The notes under the pieces: model-generated
Databases searched by the model: none
What the model saw: the letters and a program-made list of their open reading frames with translations, nothing else
What the model was told of the DNA's origin: nothing
Program-made: the position numbers and the translations under genes
Assembly: GCF_023913755.1 (NCBI RefSeq)
Contig: NZ_JAMXBJ010000050.1
Location: 310,001-374,000 of the forward strand
DNA from: Pseudarthrobacter cellobiosi
GTDB taxonomy: Bacteria; Actinomycetota; Actinomycetes; Actinomycetales; Micrococcaceae
Length of the DNA: 64,000 nucleotides
Direction: 5' to 3'
Shown here: in pieces, positions 34,659 to 43,930 of the stretch
How positions within the stretch are numbered: position 1 is the first letter of the stretch
How the letters are laid out: each line of letters opens with the position of its first letter

Positions 34659-35552
34659 CTAGGACGCGTTCAAGGCGTCAGCACCGGCAACAATTTCGGA
34701 AAGCTCCTGCGTAATTTCAGCCTGACGGGCAGTGTTGCGCAGACGCGTGTACTTCTTGATGAGGTCCGTGGCATTGTCACCGGCGGACTTCATCGCCCGC
34801 TGGCGGGCTGCGAGCTCGGAAGCTGCTGCCTGCAACATGGCGGCGAAAATGCGTGACTCGATGTAGCGCGGGAGCAGGGCATCAAGAACCTGCTCCGCTT
34901 CCGGCTCGAATTCGTAGAGCGGCAGGAGGTCCGACTCGGACGCCGCCTGCTCTTCGACAACCTCAAGCGGAAGAAGACGGATAACCGTCGGCTCCTGCGT
35001 CACCATGGACTTGAAGCGGGTGTAAACGACATGGATCTCGTCCACGCCGCCCTCTTCGTAGTCTGCAGCGAAGGCTTCGAGCAATGCCGCGCCGACCTCA
35101 CGTGCAGTTCCAAACTCCGGCGCGTCAGTGTTGCCGGTCCACACGCGCTCGTAAGAAAGGTTGCGGAAGTCGAAGTACGCCTGAGCCTTTCGGCCCATCA
35201 CGTACGTCTTGACTTCTTTGCCCTCCTCGTGGAGCAGCTCGGTGAGACCGACCGCCTGCTTAAGCACGGTCGCCGAGTAGGATCCTGCAAGGCCGCGGTC
35301 TGCACTGATAACCAGGACAGCTGCCCGGCGGATTTGCGTCGGCTCGGTGACCAGCGGGTGGTCGATTTCGCTCTGGCTTGCGACAGCAGAAACGGCACGC
35401 GTAATCGCGTTTGCGTAAGGCAGTGAAGCCGCTACGCGTGCGCGGGCCTTGCCAATGCGCGAGGTAGCGATCAGTTCCATCGCCTTGAAGATCTTGCGCA
35501 TCGACGTGGTCGAGCTGATCTTCTGGCGGTAGACCCGAATCTGGGCTCCCAT
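34659..35552 (-). CDS. atpG: ATP synthase gamma subunit
   Basis: Rotating central stalk. It begins MGAQIRVYRQKISSTTSMRK and ends with the conserved helix RNTARQAEITQELSEIVAGA. At 297 residues it is of normal length. A 74-base gap before it contains a strong stem-loop. Confidence 0.97.
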   Translation of the reverse strand: MGAQIRVYRQKISSTTSMRKIFKAMELIATSRIGKARARVAASLPYANAITRAVSAVASQSEIDHPLVTEPTQIRRAAVLVISADRGLAGSYSATVLKQAVGLTELLHEEGKEVKTYVMGRKAQAYFDFRNLSYERVWTGNTDAPEFGTAREVGAALLEAFAADYEEGGVDEIHVVYTRFKSMVTQEPTVIRLLPLEVVEEQAASESDLLPLYEFEPEAEQVLDALLPRYIESRIFAAMLQAAASELAARQRAMKSAGDNATDLIKKYTRLRNTARQAEITQELSEIVAGADALNAS

Positions 35553-35581
35553 ACTTTTCCTTTCCTAAGATCCCGGTGGCC

Positions 35582-35615
35582 GGGACTGCCGGAACCTCGG
35601 GGTTCCGACAGTCCC
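35582..35615 (-). promoter_or_regulatory. Stem-loop between atpA and atpG
   Basis: Outer stem GGGACTG/CAGTCCC (35582-35588 with 35609-35615) and inner stem GGAACC/GGTTCC (35591-35596 with 35601-35606) around loop TCGG, with a 2-by-2 internal mismatch. There is no T-run, so it is more likely an mRNA stability or processing element than a terminator. Confidence 0.55.
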
Positions 35616-35626
35616 TGCCAGCGAAA

Positions 35627-37264
35627 CTAGCGCTTCTGCTTGACGATCTTTTCCTGGTCTACATCGGCTTCCGAGATAGCTTCGTGCTCCTCGTGGCCAG
35701 CGCCTACCAGGCGGTTGTCACCCTCACCGAAGAAGCCCTTTTTGAAGGCCACGATTGCGGTCTTCAGTGCAGCAGCGGTGTCATCGTCCATAACGTTGGT
35801 CTGCGCCAGCGTGGTCAGGATGGAAGACTTGTGCTTGAGGTGCTCCAGGAATTCGGTCTCGAAGCGGTTGATGTCCTCAACCGGAACCTCGTCGAGGTGG
35901 CCGTTGGTACCGGCCCAGATGGACACAACCTGGTTCTCAATCGGGAACGGTGAGTACTGGCCCTGCTTCAGCAGTTCCATCAGGCGGGCGCCACGGGTCA
36001 GCTGCTGGCGCGATGCGGCATCGAGGTCAGATGCGAACATGGCGAAAGCCTGCATGTCGCGGTACTGGGCCAATTCCAGCTTCAAAGTACCGGAGACCTT
36101 CTTCATGGACTTGACCTGAGCAGCACCACCCACGCGGGACACAGAGACACCCACGTCGACGGCCGGACGCTGGTTGGCGTTGAAGAGGTCCGACTGCAGG
36201 AAGATCTGGCCATCGGTAATGGAGATCACGTTGGTCGGGATGTAGGCAGAGACATCGTTTGCCTTGGTTTCGATGAGCGGCAGGCCGGTCATCGAGCCGG
36301 CACCGAGCTCGTCGGAGAGCTTGGCACAACGCTCCAGCAGGCGGGAGTGCAAGTAGAAGACGTCGCCCGGGTAGGCTTCGCGTCCCGGCGGGCGGCGCAG
36401 CAGCAGTGAAACTGCACGGTAGGCCTCGGCCTGCTTGGAGAGGTCATCGAACACGATGAGGACGTGCTTGCCGCCGTACATCCAGTGCTGTCCGATGGCC
36501 GAACCGGCGTACGGTGCCAGGTATTTGAAGCCTGCGGGGTCAGACGCGGGGGAAGCCACAATGGTGGTGTATTCCAGTGCGCCGTTGTCCTCAAGGGTCT
36601 GACGGACAGCCGCAATGGTGGACGCCTTCTGACCGATTGCCACGTAGATGCAACGCACCTGCTTGGTCACATCGCCGGAAGCCCAGTTGGCCTTCTGGTT
36701 GATGATGGTGTCGATCGCGATAGCCGACTTGCCGGTCTGGCGGTCACCGATGATCAGCTGGCGCTGGCCGCGGCCGATCGGGATCATGGCGTCGATAGCC
36801 TTCAGACCGGTCTGCATCGGCTCGTGGACCGACTTACGCTGGGTCACGCCGGGCGCCTGGAGTTCCAGGGCACGGGTGGTTTCGGCCTTGATCTCGCCGA
36901 GGTCGTCGATGGGCTGGCCCAAAGGGTCAACCACGCGGCCGAGGAAGGCGTCGCCTACCGGTACGGACAGAACCTGACCCGTGCGGTGGACTTCCTGGCC
37001 CTCTTCGATTCCGGTGAAGTCACCGAGTACGATGACACCGATCTCGCGGACGTCAAGGTTCTGGGCCAGGCCCAGGGTGCCGTCCTCGAAGCGAAGCAGC
37101 TCGTTCGCCATGACCGAGGGAAGGCCCTCAACACGGGCGATGCCGTCACCTGCGGTTGTTACACGGCCAACCTCTACGCGCTCAGCGTTTCCGGGTTCGT
37201 AGGACGCCGCGAACTCGTTCAACGCAATACGGACGTCGTCGGCGTTGATGGTCAATTCGGCCAT
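35627..37264 (-). CDS. atpA: ATP synthase alpha subunit
   Basis: Non-catalytic nucleotide-binding subunit of F1. P-loop GDRQTGKSAI is near residue 170, with the typical YVAIGQKAST and PAVDVGVSVSRVGGAAQ. Length 545 from MAELTINADD at 37264; 11 additional upstream codons are open but not conserved in type. Confidence 0.98.
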   Translation of the reverse strand: MAELTINADDVRIALNEFAASYEPGNAERVEVGRVTTAGDGIARVEGLPSVMANELLRFEDGTLGLAQNLDVREIGVIVLGDFTGIEEGQEVHRTGQVLSVPVGDAFLGRVVDPLGQPIDDLGEIKAETTRALELQAPGVTQRKSVHEPMQTGLKAIDAMIPIGRGQRQLIIGDRQTGKSAIAIDTIINQKANWASGDVTKQVRCIYVAIGQKASTIAAVRQTLEDNGALEYTTIVASPASDPAGFKYLAPYAGSAIGQHWMYGGKHVLIVFDDLSKQAEAYRAVSLLLRRPPGREAYPGDVFYLHSRLLERCAKLSDELGAGSMTGLPLIETKANDVSAYIPTNVISITDGQIFLQSDLFNANQRPAVDVGVSVSRVGGAAQVKSMKKVSGTLKLELAQYRDMQAFAMFASDLDAASRQQLTRGARLMELLKQGQYSPFPIENQVVSIWAGTNGHLDEVPVEDINRFETEFLEHLKHKSSILTTLAQTNVMDDDTAAALKTAIVAFKKGFFGEGDNRLVGAGHEEHEAISEADVDQEKIVKQKR

Positions 37265-37347
37265 CTGCAGTCCCTGCTCTCCTGTTTTCGTGATCATCGT
37301 TGCTCACGATGACCGGGGTTTCGTTTCGTTAAGTTGTGCTTGTCCGG

Positions 37348-38175
37348 CTATCCGGCCAGTTGGCGGTGAAGCTGTCCCAGCCGGGTGATAACCGAAGCGT
37401 CGAGCACTTCGTCACCCACCTGGACACGGATTCCGCCGATCAGTTCAGGATCAACGGTGAGGTTGATCTTGAGCTCGCGACCGTACAGGGAATTAAGCCC
37501 TGCCTGGAGGCGGGCGAACTGCATCTCCGTCAAGGGACGGGTGACGCTGACCGTTGCAATCCAGCGCTGCTGCCGTTTGGCTGCCAGCTCGGCGAACCGG
37601 GCTACGAGCCGCGTCGCCTTGATGCCGCGGGGCTGGGAAACTGCCTGCGCGATGAGGACTTTTGCTTCCTCGCCTGCGCCGGGATGCAGCTTCTGCGCCA
37701 ACGCGGTCTTCGCTGCAGCACTGGCCTGCGGCTCCGACAGAGCACGTTGTACCTCGTGGTTGGAGGCAACGGCCTGGTTGAAGGAGAACAGATCGTTCTC
37801 CAGCTCTTCCAGCCCAGAGATTCCGGAGGCAGAAACGGCCGACTTGTTTTCAGCAACGGCGATAACCACCGTTGCGGCAAGCGTCTCGAGTGCATCGCCG
37901 ATGTCTCGGGCCGATGCCCAGCGTGAACTGGCCAGTCCGCCCGCGATGTCCGCAGCCTCAGCGGAGACTTTTCCGCCAACAAGCTGCCTGACAAGCGCCG
38001 ACTTTTCGTCACCGGTGCGGGACGGGTCAGTCAGGGCGCGGCGCAAGCCAGCCGAGCTGTCCACCGTTCCCAGGATTCCGAAGAGTTCCTTAGCCAACTG
38101 CAGCGAGGCCAACGGAAGCTTTGCTTCCAGTTGGGTCAGCGCCGTGGTCAGCGATTCGCTCGATACACCTGACAT
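37348..38175 (-). CDS. atpH: ATP synthase delta subunit
   Basis: Links F1 to the peripheral stalk. The 275 residues are longer than the 180 of many bacteria, as in other Actinobacteria, with the extra part N-terminal. The conserved end QVGDEVLDASVITRLGQLHR is present. The ATG shares one base with the atpF stop. Confidence 0.95.
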   Translation of the reverse strand: MSGVSSESLTTALTQLEAKLPLASLQLAKELFGILGTVDSSAGLRRALTDPSRTGDEKSALVRQLVGGKVSAEAADIAGGLASSRWASARDIGDALETLAATVVIAVAENKSAVSASGISGLEELENDLFSFNQAVASNHEVQRALSEPQASAAAKTALAQKLHPGAGEEAKVLIAQAVSQPRGIKATRLVARFAELAAKRQQRWIATVSVTRPLTEMQFARLQAGLNSLYGRELKINLTVDPELIGGIRVQVGDEVLDASVITRLGQLHRQLAG

Positions 38176-38732
38176 TACTTAGCTGCACCTGCGTTCTGGT
38201 TCTCCAGATCTGCCAGAAAGCGGTCAACCACACGGGCTGAACGCTCGTCATCGTTGAGTGCTTCGCCAACGATGCGGCCTGCCAGCGTGGTGGCCAGCGT
38301 GCCTACCTCGGAGCGCAGGGACACAACTGCGGCCTGGCGCTCCGATTCGATCTGCACGTGTGCCTGTGCCGTGATGCGGGCAGACTCAGCGGCAGCCTTT
38401 TCCTTCAGATCTGCAAGGATCTGGGCGCCTTCAGCACGGGCTTCCTCGCGGATGCGGTTGGCCTCGGCACGGGCATCGGTCAGCTGCTGCTTGTACTCTT
38501 CGAGTGCTGCAGAAGCCTCTGCCTGCGCCTTTTCTGCCTTGGCAATGCCACCTTCAATGGCCTCGGCACGCTCTGCAAACGTCTTCTCGAACATCGGGAC
38601 AACGAACTTGACCACGATGTACATGAGGACAGCAAAGCCGGCGAGAACGACGCCCATTTCCCAGACGTTGGGAACGAGCGGGTTGGTCGCCTCGGCGCCT
38701 TCCACGGCGGCTGAGATGATCGTTTGATACAT
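38175..38732 (-). CDS. atpF: ATP synthase b subunit
   Basis: Peripheral stalk. One N-terminal membrane helix (GVVLAGFAVLMYIVVKFVV) is followed by a long Ala/Glu/Lys-rich coiled coil (EKAQAEASAALEEYK). Length 185. Confidence 0.96.
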   Translation of the reverse strand: MYQTIISAAVEGAEATNPLVPNVWEMGVVLAGFAVLMYIVVKFVVPMFEKTFAERAEAIEGGIAKAEKAQAEASAALEEYKQQLTDARAEANRIREEARAEGAQILADLKEKAAAESARITAQAHVQIESERQAAVVSLRSEVGTLATTLAGRIVGEALNDDERSARVVDRFLADLENQNAGAAK

Positions 38733-38788
38733 AATTCACCCGTCCTTATCTACTCGGTTCTGGATGTTCGCTTGGTTCTGAAGTCAGA

Positions 38789-39004
38789 CTAGAGAACGAA
38801 AGCGAAGACCAGGCCGAGGATGGCGAGGGCTTCAGTCAGCGCGAGGCCGAGGAATGCGATCGGCTGCAGGACGCGCTGGGCTTCCGGCTGACGTGCTACG
38901 CCGTTGATGTAAGCAGCGAACACGAGGCCAACACCGATACCACCGCCGATTGCGGACAGTCCGTAGCCGATGAGGTTGAGGGAGCCGTTGATGGTGCCTT
39001 CCAT
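38789..39004 (-). CDS. atpE: ATP synthase c subunit
   Basis: Proton-carrying ring subunit. The 71-residue hairpin has Gly-rich helix 1, loop RQPE at 38-41 and the proton-binding Glu58 in LALTEALA. The ATG at 39004 gives MEGTINGSLN. Confidence 0.97.
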   Translation of the reverse strand: MEGTINGSLNLIGYGLSAIGGGIGVGLVFAAYINGVARQPEAQRVLQPIAFLGLALTEALAILGLVFAFVL

Positions 39005-39083
39005 TTTTCTTCCTTTCAAGATGCCATCTATGTGGCAGGTTGTTTGGGTTGCTTCATCCCCGTGAGGGGAAGTTTGTGGGTGC

Positions 39084-39884
39084 CTAGTGGCTGTCCGCGT
39101 GCAGGGCGCCTTCGATGTAAATGGCGGTCAGCAGCGTGAAGACGTAGGCCTGCAGGGCCATGATCAGTGCTTCCAGCATGTACATGGCAACTGCGCCGGC
39201 GATGACCAGAAGGGAGGTTCCCTTGAGCAGGATGTTCTCCTGCATCACCAGGAACTCAATGCCGGAACCGGCGATCATGACGATCAAGTGTCCTGCCAGC
39301 ATGGTGGCAAAGAGACGGAGGCTGTGTGTGACCGGCCGGACCAGGAAGTTCGAGATGATCTCGATCGGGATCACAATCGGGAGAATGTAGACCGGGACGC
39401 CGGACGGCACGGTGGCCAGCTTGAAATACTTCAGGCCGTTCTTCTTGATGCCGATGGCAATCCAGGTGACGTACACAATGCCCGCGAGGACATAGGCGCC
39501 GCCAACGTGCGAGAAGCTTGGGAGCTGGATCACGGGAATGGCGCCGTAGATGTTGTTCACCAGAATGAAGAAGAAAAGGCTGAACAACAGCGGGACATAC
39601 TTCATGAAATCTTTGCCGCCGATAATGTCTTTTGCAATGCCGTTTCGGACAAAGCCATAAGCCATTTCACCAGCGAACTGGAGCTTGCCGGGAACAAGCT
39701 GCTGCTTCCGTGCAGCTAGCAGAAAGAATGTGGCGATAATGACGACCGACAGGATTACCAGCAGCATCTGCTTGGAGAATCCGTCAGCCACCCCCCACGG
39801 CAGGATTGCCGGCAGGTGCATTTCTTCAATTCCAGGAGGATTGAACTCTCCTGAATCTTGGGCCGGGAGCGCAAGCGCGATCAA
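39084..39884 (-). CDS. atpB: ATP synthase a subunit
   Basis: Stator half of the proton channel. The 266 residues have several membrane helices. The helix carrying the essential Arg is recognisable in SNFLVRPVTHSLRLFATMLAG. C-terminal LEALIMALQAYVFTLLTAIY is conserved. Confidence 0.97.
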   Translation of the reverse strand: MIALALPAQDSGEFNPPGIEEMHLPAILPWGVADGFSKQMLLVILSVVIIATFFLLAARKQQLVPGKLQFAGEMAYGFVRNGIAKDIIGGKDFMKYVPLLFSLFFFILVNNIYGAIPVIQLPSFSHVGGAYVLAGIVYVTWIAIGIKKNGLKYFKLATVPSGVPVYILPIVIPIEIISNFLVRPVTHSLRLFATMLAGHLIVMIAGSGIEFLVMQENILLKGTSLLVIAGAVAMYMLEALIMALQAYVFTLLTAIYIEGALHADSH

Positions 39885-39965
39885 CGCGTTTCCTCTCTGC
39901 AGTGTCCATCATTGGGCGTTGGTCGAGGACCCGCGGAATTGTGCTCCGCAGCTCCCCCTGTGAAA

Positions 39966-40304
39966 TTATTTGGCATTTGTGTTTCCGTCCGCGGACGGGC
40001 CGCTGTCTGCGCCGCTCTTACCTGCCGTGGTTCTGGAACTGGTAAGGCCATGCATGTGGGAAAGATAGAAACCTCCGAGAGCTCCAAGCAGAGCGCCTGC
40101 GAGCACGATCCAGCGGGTTCCCCACAGATAATCCAGACCCCACCCTATCAAACTCCAGACGATGATTCCGCCAATAATGTAGCTAAAGACGGCCATTCCG
40201 GCGTTGTATCCGCCGTCGTTGTTTTCGGCCGACACCCCCGGCGTGGGCGCAGCGTACCTGGGCACGGAGGAACCGTTTTTCGCTGTTCGTTTCCGATCAG
40301 GCAT
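39966..40304 (-). CDS. AtpZ/AtpI-like small membrane protein
   Basis: A 112-residue protein with two membrane helices (SYIIGGIIVWSLIGWGLDYL and WIVLAGALLGALGGFYL) in the pattern of the ATPase gene1/AtpZ family. These help assemble the c-ring or load Mg. Its ATG overlaps the atpI end by 8 bases and atpB follows. Confidence 0.82.
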   Translation of the reverse strand: MPDRKRTAKNGSSVPRYAAPTPGVSAENNDGGYNAGMAVFSYIIGGIIVWSLIGWGLDYLWGTRWIVLAGALLGALGGFYLSHMHGLTSSRTTAGKSGADSGPSADGNTNAK

Positions 40305-40779
40305 CGTTCGGCTCCTTGGTCTCGGGGTCGTTGTAAATCTGCAGGCGCGCCTTGCTGAAGCCATAGATTTCGGCAGCCTGCCAGAAGACAACAGTGGCAA
40401 CGGCACCAATCAGGAACCATCGGTCGTGAAGCCAGGCAGGTGCTCCGATCACAAACAGGACAACCGCGAAACCCACGACCTTGACAAAGTAGGTGGCCGC
40501 GAACATTCCGATGGCACCGGAGGGGTTGTTGCGCCCCACGAAATGGCCCACGAGAAGACTGATGGCGAAGAAGAGCATCACCAGGAGGCCGCCCAAAGTA
40601 CTGGATAGAACGCCGGTGGGGCCGTTCAGGATCACAGCCGGGATGCCCGCCAGAATCAGTGCGCCTGCACCGGCAGCTGAACTGAGTGCGAGGAGGCGAA
40701 GCCACAGCGAGCGCGTGGGACCGGAAACACCAACGGGTCCGCTGCCGGACGAACGTCCGGGTTCGGCGTTGGAGGTCAT
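40297..40779 (-). CDS. atpI: ATP synthase protein I
   Basis: First gene of the atp operon. The 160-residue membrane protein has four hydrophobic segments and the AtpI pattern (FVGRNNPSGAIGMFAATYFVK). It is thought to help assemble the ATP synthase. Confidence 0.8.
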   Translation of the reverse strand: MTSNAEPGRSSGSGPVGVSGPTRSLWLRLLALSSAAGAGALILAGIPAVILNGPTGVLSSTLGGLLVMLFFAISLLVGHFVGRNNPSGAIGMFAATYFVKVVGFAVVLFVIGAPAWLHDRWFLIGAVATVVFWQAAEIYGFSKARLQIYNDPETKEPNDA

Positions 40780-40815
40780 AAGATCCCAATCGTCGGCGCC
40801 CTGGGGCTGGGTGGA

Positions 40816-40844
40816 GGGGCAGCTTGGGCTGCCCCTAAATTCTA
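40816..40844 (-). promoter_or_regulatory. atp operon -10 hexamer and 5' stem-loop
   Basis: TAGAAT on the minus strand (40839-40844) is followed at once by a perfect 8-bp hairpin GGGGCAGC/GCTGCCCC (40816-40823 with 40828-40835, loop of four). Initiation near 40832-40836 would put the stem at the very 5' end of the operon mRNA. A terminator for the preceding wecA-like gene is an alternative, but it has no T-run. Confidence 0.45.
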
Positions 40845-40872
40845 CACGAGATAGAAATAAATCCGAACGCCG

Positions 40873-41985
40873 TTACGCCGGCGACTGGTCACTGTGGCGG
40901 CGCAGGTATGGCCAGGCCGTAATCAGGCCCATGACCAGCGTGGCGAAGATGTCGGCGGCCAATACAACTTGCCAAGGGAAGACTGCAAAGGCCAATCCCC
41001 CGAAGGACAGGACGGCGGTCCAGAGGTACATCAGGATGACGGCCGTCCGGTGCGAGTAACCGATATCCAGCAGCTTGTGGTGGAGGTGGCCGCGGTCTGC
41101 GGACCATGGCGAACGTCCCCGCGCTGTCCGGCGGACGACGGCGAGGCCCAGGTCAAGCAGTGGCAGGAACAGCACGGCGAAGGGCAGCAGAATCGGTATG
41201 ACTGTGGAGATACCGTTGGCGCGGTCGTACAGCCCTGACGTGATCTGGCCCGTGGAGACGATGCCAGCGGCCGCCATCAGCAGGCCGATCAGCATGGCAC
41301 CGGAATCGCCCATAAAGATCTTGGACGGGAACCAGTTGTGCGGCAGGAAACCGATGCAACTGCCAACGACGACGGCGGTGAGGAGGGTGGCCAGGTCCGA
41401 GTAGTCCAACAGGACGGCGTTCCGGTGCACCCAATACGCCGTGAAGAAGAAGGCAGTTCCGCCGATGATGGCCACGCCGGCGGCCAGTCCGTCGAGGCCG
41501 TCAATGAAGTTGAAGGCGTTCATGGTGGTGACGATGAGCCCGGCCGTCAGCACGACGCGGAGCAGTTCGTTCTCCAGGTAGATCGGCTCCGGAACCCACG
41601 GGACAATGGTCATCCGGACGCCCCAGATGGCCACCACCAGGGCTGCGGCGCTCTGGCCGATGAGCTTCACCCACCAACGGATGTCCAGGAGGTCATCCGC
41701 GATCCCCACGAGCACGATCAGTGCCGCGCCCGCCAGGACGCCCCATGGCGAGAAGTTGTTCCGGTAGATGTCCTTGACGAAGAAGGACTGGCTGGCCACG
41801 AGGAGGGCCACCAGCACGCCGAGGAAGATGGCCACCCCGCCCAGCCGGGACACCGGCGTCGTATGCATGTCACGGCTGCGGATGGGGGCGTGGAGTTCAA
41901 GCCGGTGCCCGATGACGCGGGCACCCCAGGTGGCTCCGTAGGACACGACGGCAGCCGTCAGCCCCATAAGCAGGTACATAATCAT
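40873..41985 (-). CDS. wecA: Undecaprenyl-phosphate sugar-1-phosphate transferase (WecA/MraY family)
   Basis: A 370-residue polytopic enzyme that links a sugar phosphate, usually GlcNAc-1-P, to undecaprenyl phosphate to begin a cell wall polymer. Motifs present are GIADDLLDIRWWVKLIGQ, NFIDGLDGLAAG (metal-binding Asp) and the His-rich loop RGHLHHKLLDIGYSHR. M. tuberculosis has rfe/wecA (Rv1302) at this position before atpI. The exact sugar is not proven. Confidence 0.92.
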   Translation of the reverse strand: MIMYLLMGLTAAVVSYGATWGARVIGHRLELHAPIRSRDMHTTPVSRLGGVAIFLGVLVALLVASQSFFVKDIYRNNFSPWGVLAGAALIVLVGIADDLLDIRWWVKLIGQSAAALVVAIWGVRMTIVPWVPEPIYLENELLRVVLTAGLIVTTMNAFNFIDGLDGLAAGVAIIGGTAFFFTAYWVHRNAVLLDYSDLATLLTAVVVGSCIGFLPHNWFPSKIFMGDSGAMLIGLLMAAAGIVSTGQITSGLYDRANGISTVIPILLPFAVLFLPLLDLGLAVVRRTARGRSPWSADRGHLHHKLLDIGYSHRTAVILMYLWTAVLSFGGLAFAVFPWQVVLAADIFATLVMGLITAWPYLRRHSDQSPA

Positions 41986-42278
41986 GCGATAGCGGCCGTT
42001 TCGTCGGTGTGCGGCGCAACCCTGCGGGTGCGCACAGGCATGGACAGCGGCCCGAACAGGTGGTCCTCGATCGACGGGCTCACTGGCGGGGAATCTGACT
42101 TTCGATAAATGAAACTTCTCCGTCGCCGGGCGCGCAGCAGGCAGTGCTTGGTGCCTTACAGGGCTGTATTACAGTGGACTCTAGTCAAGATACTAGCGCC
42201 AACGGCTCCATGGCTTCGCGCCACACTGGCGCATTGCGAGCGGGGAATCCCCTGAAGGCCATGCTGAAAGGAATCCCC
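41986..42278. other. Divergent gap between wecA and a glycosyltransferase
   Basis: No gene seen in these 293 bases. A short inverted repeat TACAG-GG-CTGTA lies at 42157-42168, followed by further ACAG and CTAG repeats to about 42200. A ribosome site GAAAGGA precedes the glycosyltransferase ATG. No convincing promoter pair was found. Confidence 0.4.
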
Positions 42279-43175
42279 ATGACCGTCCGGGTTGCAGTTG
42301 CCGCCGTGACATTTAACCGTCATAAAGAGCTGTCCGTCCTGCTGGACGCCATTAATACGCAGTCCGCGGCAGTGGACACCATCTGCCTTGTGGACAGCGG
42401 CACGGACCCCGCACGCGATGTTGCCGCGCGGCACACAAATGTTGATTACGTCCGTTCCGAAGCGAACCTCGGCGGGGCAGGCGGCTTTGCCCTCGCCGCG
42501 CTGAAGGCGGTGGCCAGCGGTGCCAAATGGGTCTGGATGATGGACGACGACGCCGAGCCGACAGATCCCGAATGCCTCGCCACGCTGCTGCGTGAGGCTG
42601 AGGCCCGCGACCTTGAAGCCGTGGTCCCGCTGGTGGTTGCCCCGGGCCATCCCGACCGGCTGTCCTTCTTCTTCCGGCTGGACGGGAAAGTCACCCACGA
42701 CCGGGCCGAACTGGAAAAAGTAGGTTTCCTACCCAACGACGGACACTTCTTTAACGGTGCCCTGATCAGGTCCGACGTGTTTTTCAAGGTGGGCCTGCCG
42801 GACATGCGCCTCTTTATCCGCGGCGACGAGGTGGACTTCACCATCCGCCTCCGCAAGGCGGGCATCCGGTTCGGCACGGTGACCACCACCGCCATCACCC
42901 ACCCGCATGCGTTTTCCGAGACGCAGCACGTCTTTGGCGCACGCTGGCATGTGATCGTGCCGGATTCGGCGTTCAAACGTTACTACTACTACCGCAACCG
43001 CGGGTACCTGATCCGGCGCTATTTCCGGGTTAAGTCGCTGGTGGCCGACGTCGGCGGCTACCTTGGGTATTTTGCGCAGCGCCGTGACCTGAAGGGACTG
43101 CTCGCCTGGGCAAGTTCCTTCTCGAAGGGACTGCGGGGCAAGGGCTTCGCGCCGCTGGAGGACCAGAAGTTCTAG
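42279..43175 (+). CDS. Family 2 glycosyltransferase (GlfT2-like)
   Basis: A 298-residue cytoplasmic glycosyltransferase. The Asp motif is MMDDDAEPTDP near residue 88, and ELEKVGFLPNDGHFF and RGDEVDFTIRLRKAG resemble the galactofuranosyl and rhamnosyl transferase group. Basic C-terminal residues may attach it to the membrane. Start at 42279 follows GAAAGGA; the extra 45 codons upstream are unlikely. It lies between wecA and wecG, which suggests a shared cell wall polymer. Confidence 0.85.
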   Translation: MTVRVAVAAVTFNRHKELSVLLDAINTQSAAVDTICLVDSGTDPARDVAARHTNVDYVRSEANLGGAGGFALAALKAVASGAKWVWMMDDDAEPTDPECLATLLREAEARDLEAVVPLVVAPGHPDRLSFFFRLDGKVTHDRAELEKVGFLPNDGHFFNGALIRSDVFFKVGLPDMRLFIRGDEVDFTIRLRKAGIRFGTVTTTAITHPHAFSETQHVFGARWHVIVPDSAFKRYYYYRNRGYLIRRYFRVKSLVADVGGYLGYFAQRRDLKGLLAWASSFSKGLRGKGFAPLEDQKF

Positions 43176-43930
43176 GACACGCGCCGCAGCCGGCGGCGGG
43201 CCAGCAGCCACAGCAGCACCCACGGCTCGCCAAACACACGGTACGCCACGCGGCGGGGATGCAGCAGCAGGCGCCATGCCCATTCCAGCCCGAGCCTCCC
43301 GAGCCATCGAGGTGCAAGTTTCTGGATTCCGGCCAGCTGGTCGATCGCGCCGCCCACAGTGCAGTAGATGGCCGGCGGGAGCGTGCCGAGCCGGCGCTGC
43401 AGCACTGATTCTTGCAGCGGCATGCCCAACCCGAGCAGGACGAGCTGGGGTTGCTGCTCCCCGAGCCAGCGCACAGCGGCCATTTCGACGTCGTCGTTCC
43501 AGCCTTCGCCGGGCAGGCCCGCTACCGTGGCACCGGGAACAAGGCTCCGGAGCTTTTCGACAGCCAAGGCGTTCGCCTCAGCGCCGGCGCCAACCACCGC
43601 CATCCGCTTCAGGCCGGCAACCCTGCCGAGGGACGGCAACCAGTCCGTGGAACCCAGCCGGTACTCCATGACCGGCCCCACGGCATTCCCCGTCCGGCTC
43701 CACAGCCAGAGCACCGGCGCCCCATCGAGGAGCACCACGTCGCTCTCCTCATAGACGGAACGAAAGTTGGCGTCGGAATGTGTCAGCGTGACACTGTGCA
43801 GGTTATGTCCGACGACGGTCCGCTTGGTCCCGTCGGCGACGAACCCCGCCAGCACCTCAAGCAGGTCGTCCACCTTGAGCGGCGTGGCGTCCACGCCCAG
43901 GACGGGGATGTGCTGGCGTGCCAGGCTCAC
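43172..43930 (-). CDS. WecG/TagA/CpsF family glycosyltransferase
   Basis: A 252-residue transferase that in relatives adds ManNAc or a related sugar to a lipid-linked GlcNAc. Motifs are VGHNLHSVTLTHSD, LLDGAPVLWLW and VGAGAEANALA, with QPQLVLLGLGMPLQE later. The C-terminus is basic and hydrophobic, typical for membrane attachment. Its stop overlaps that of the convergent glycosyltransferase by 3 bases, and its start overlaps the sua5 stop by 4. Confidence 0.9.
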   Translation of the reverse strand: MSLARQHIPVLGVDATPLKVDDLLEVLAGFVADGTKRTVVGHNLHSVTLTHSDANFRSVYEESDVVLLDGAPVLWLWSRTGNAVGPVMEYRLGSTDWLPSLGRVAGLKRMAVVGAGAEANALAVEKLRSLVPGATVAGLPGEGWNDDVEMAAVRWLGEQQPQLVLLGLGMPLQESVLQRRLGTLPPAIYCTVGGAIDQLAGIQKLAPRWLGRLGLEWAWRLLLHPRRVAYRVFGEPWVLLWLLARRRLRRVS

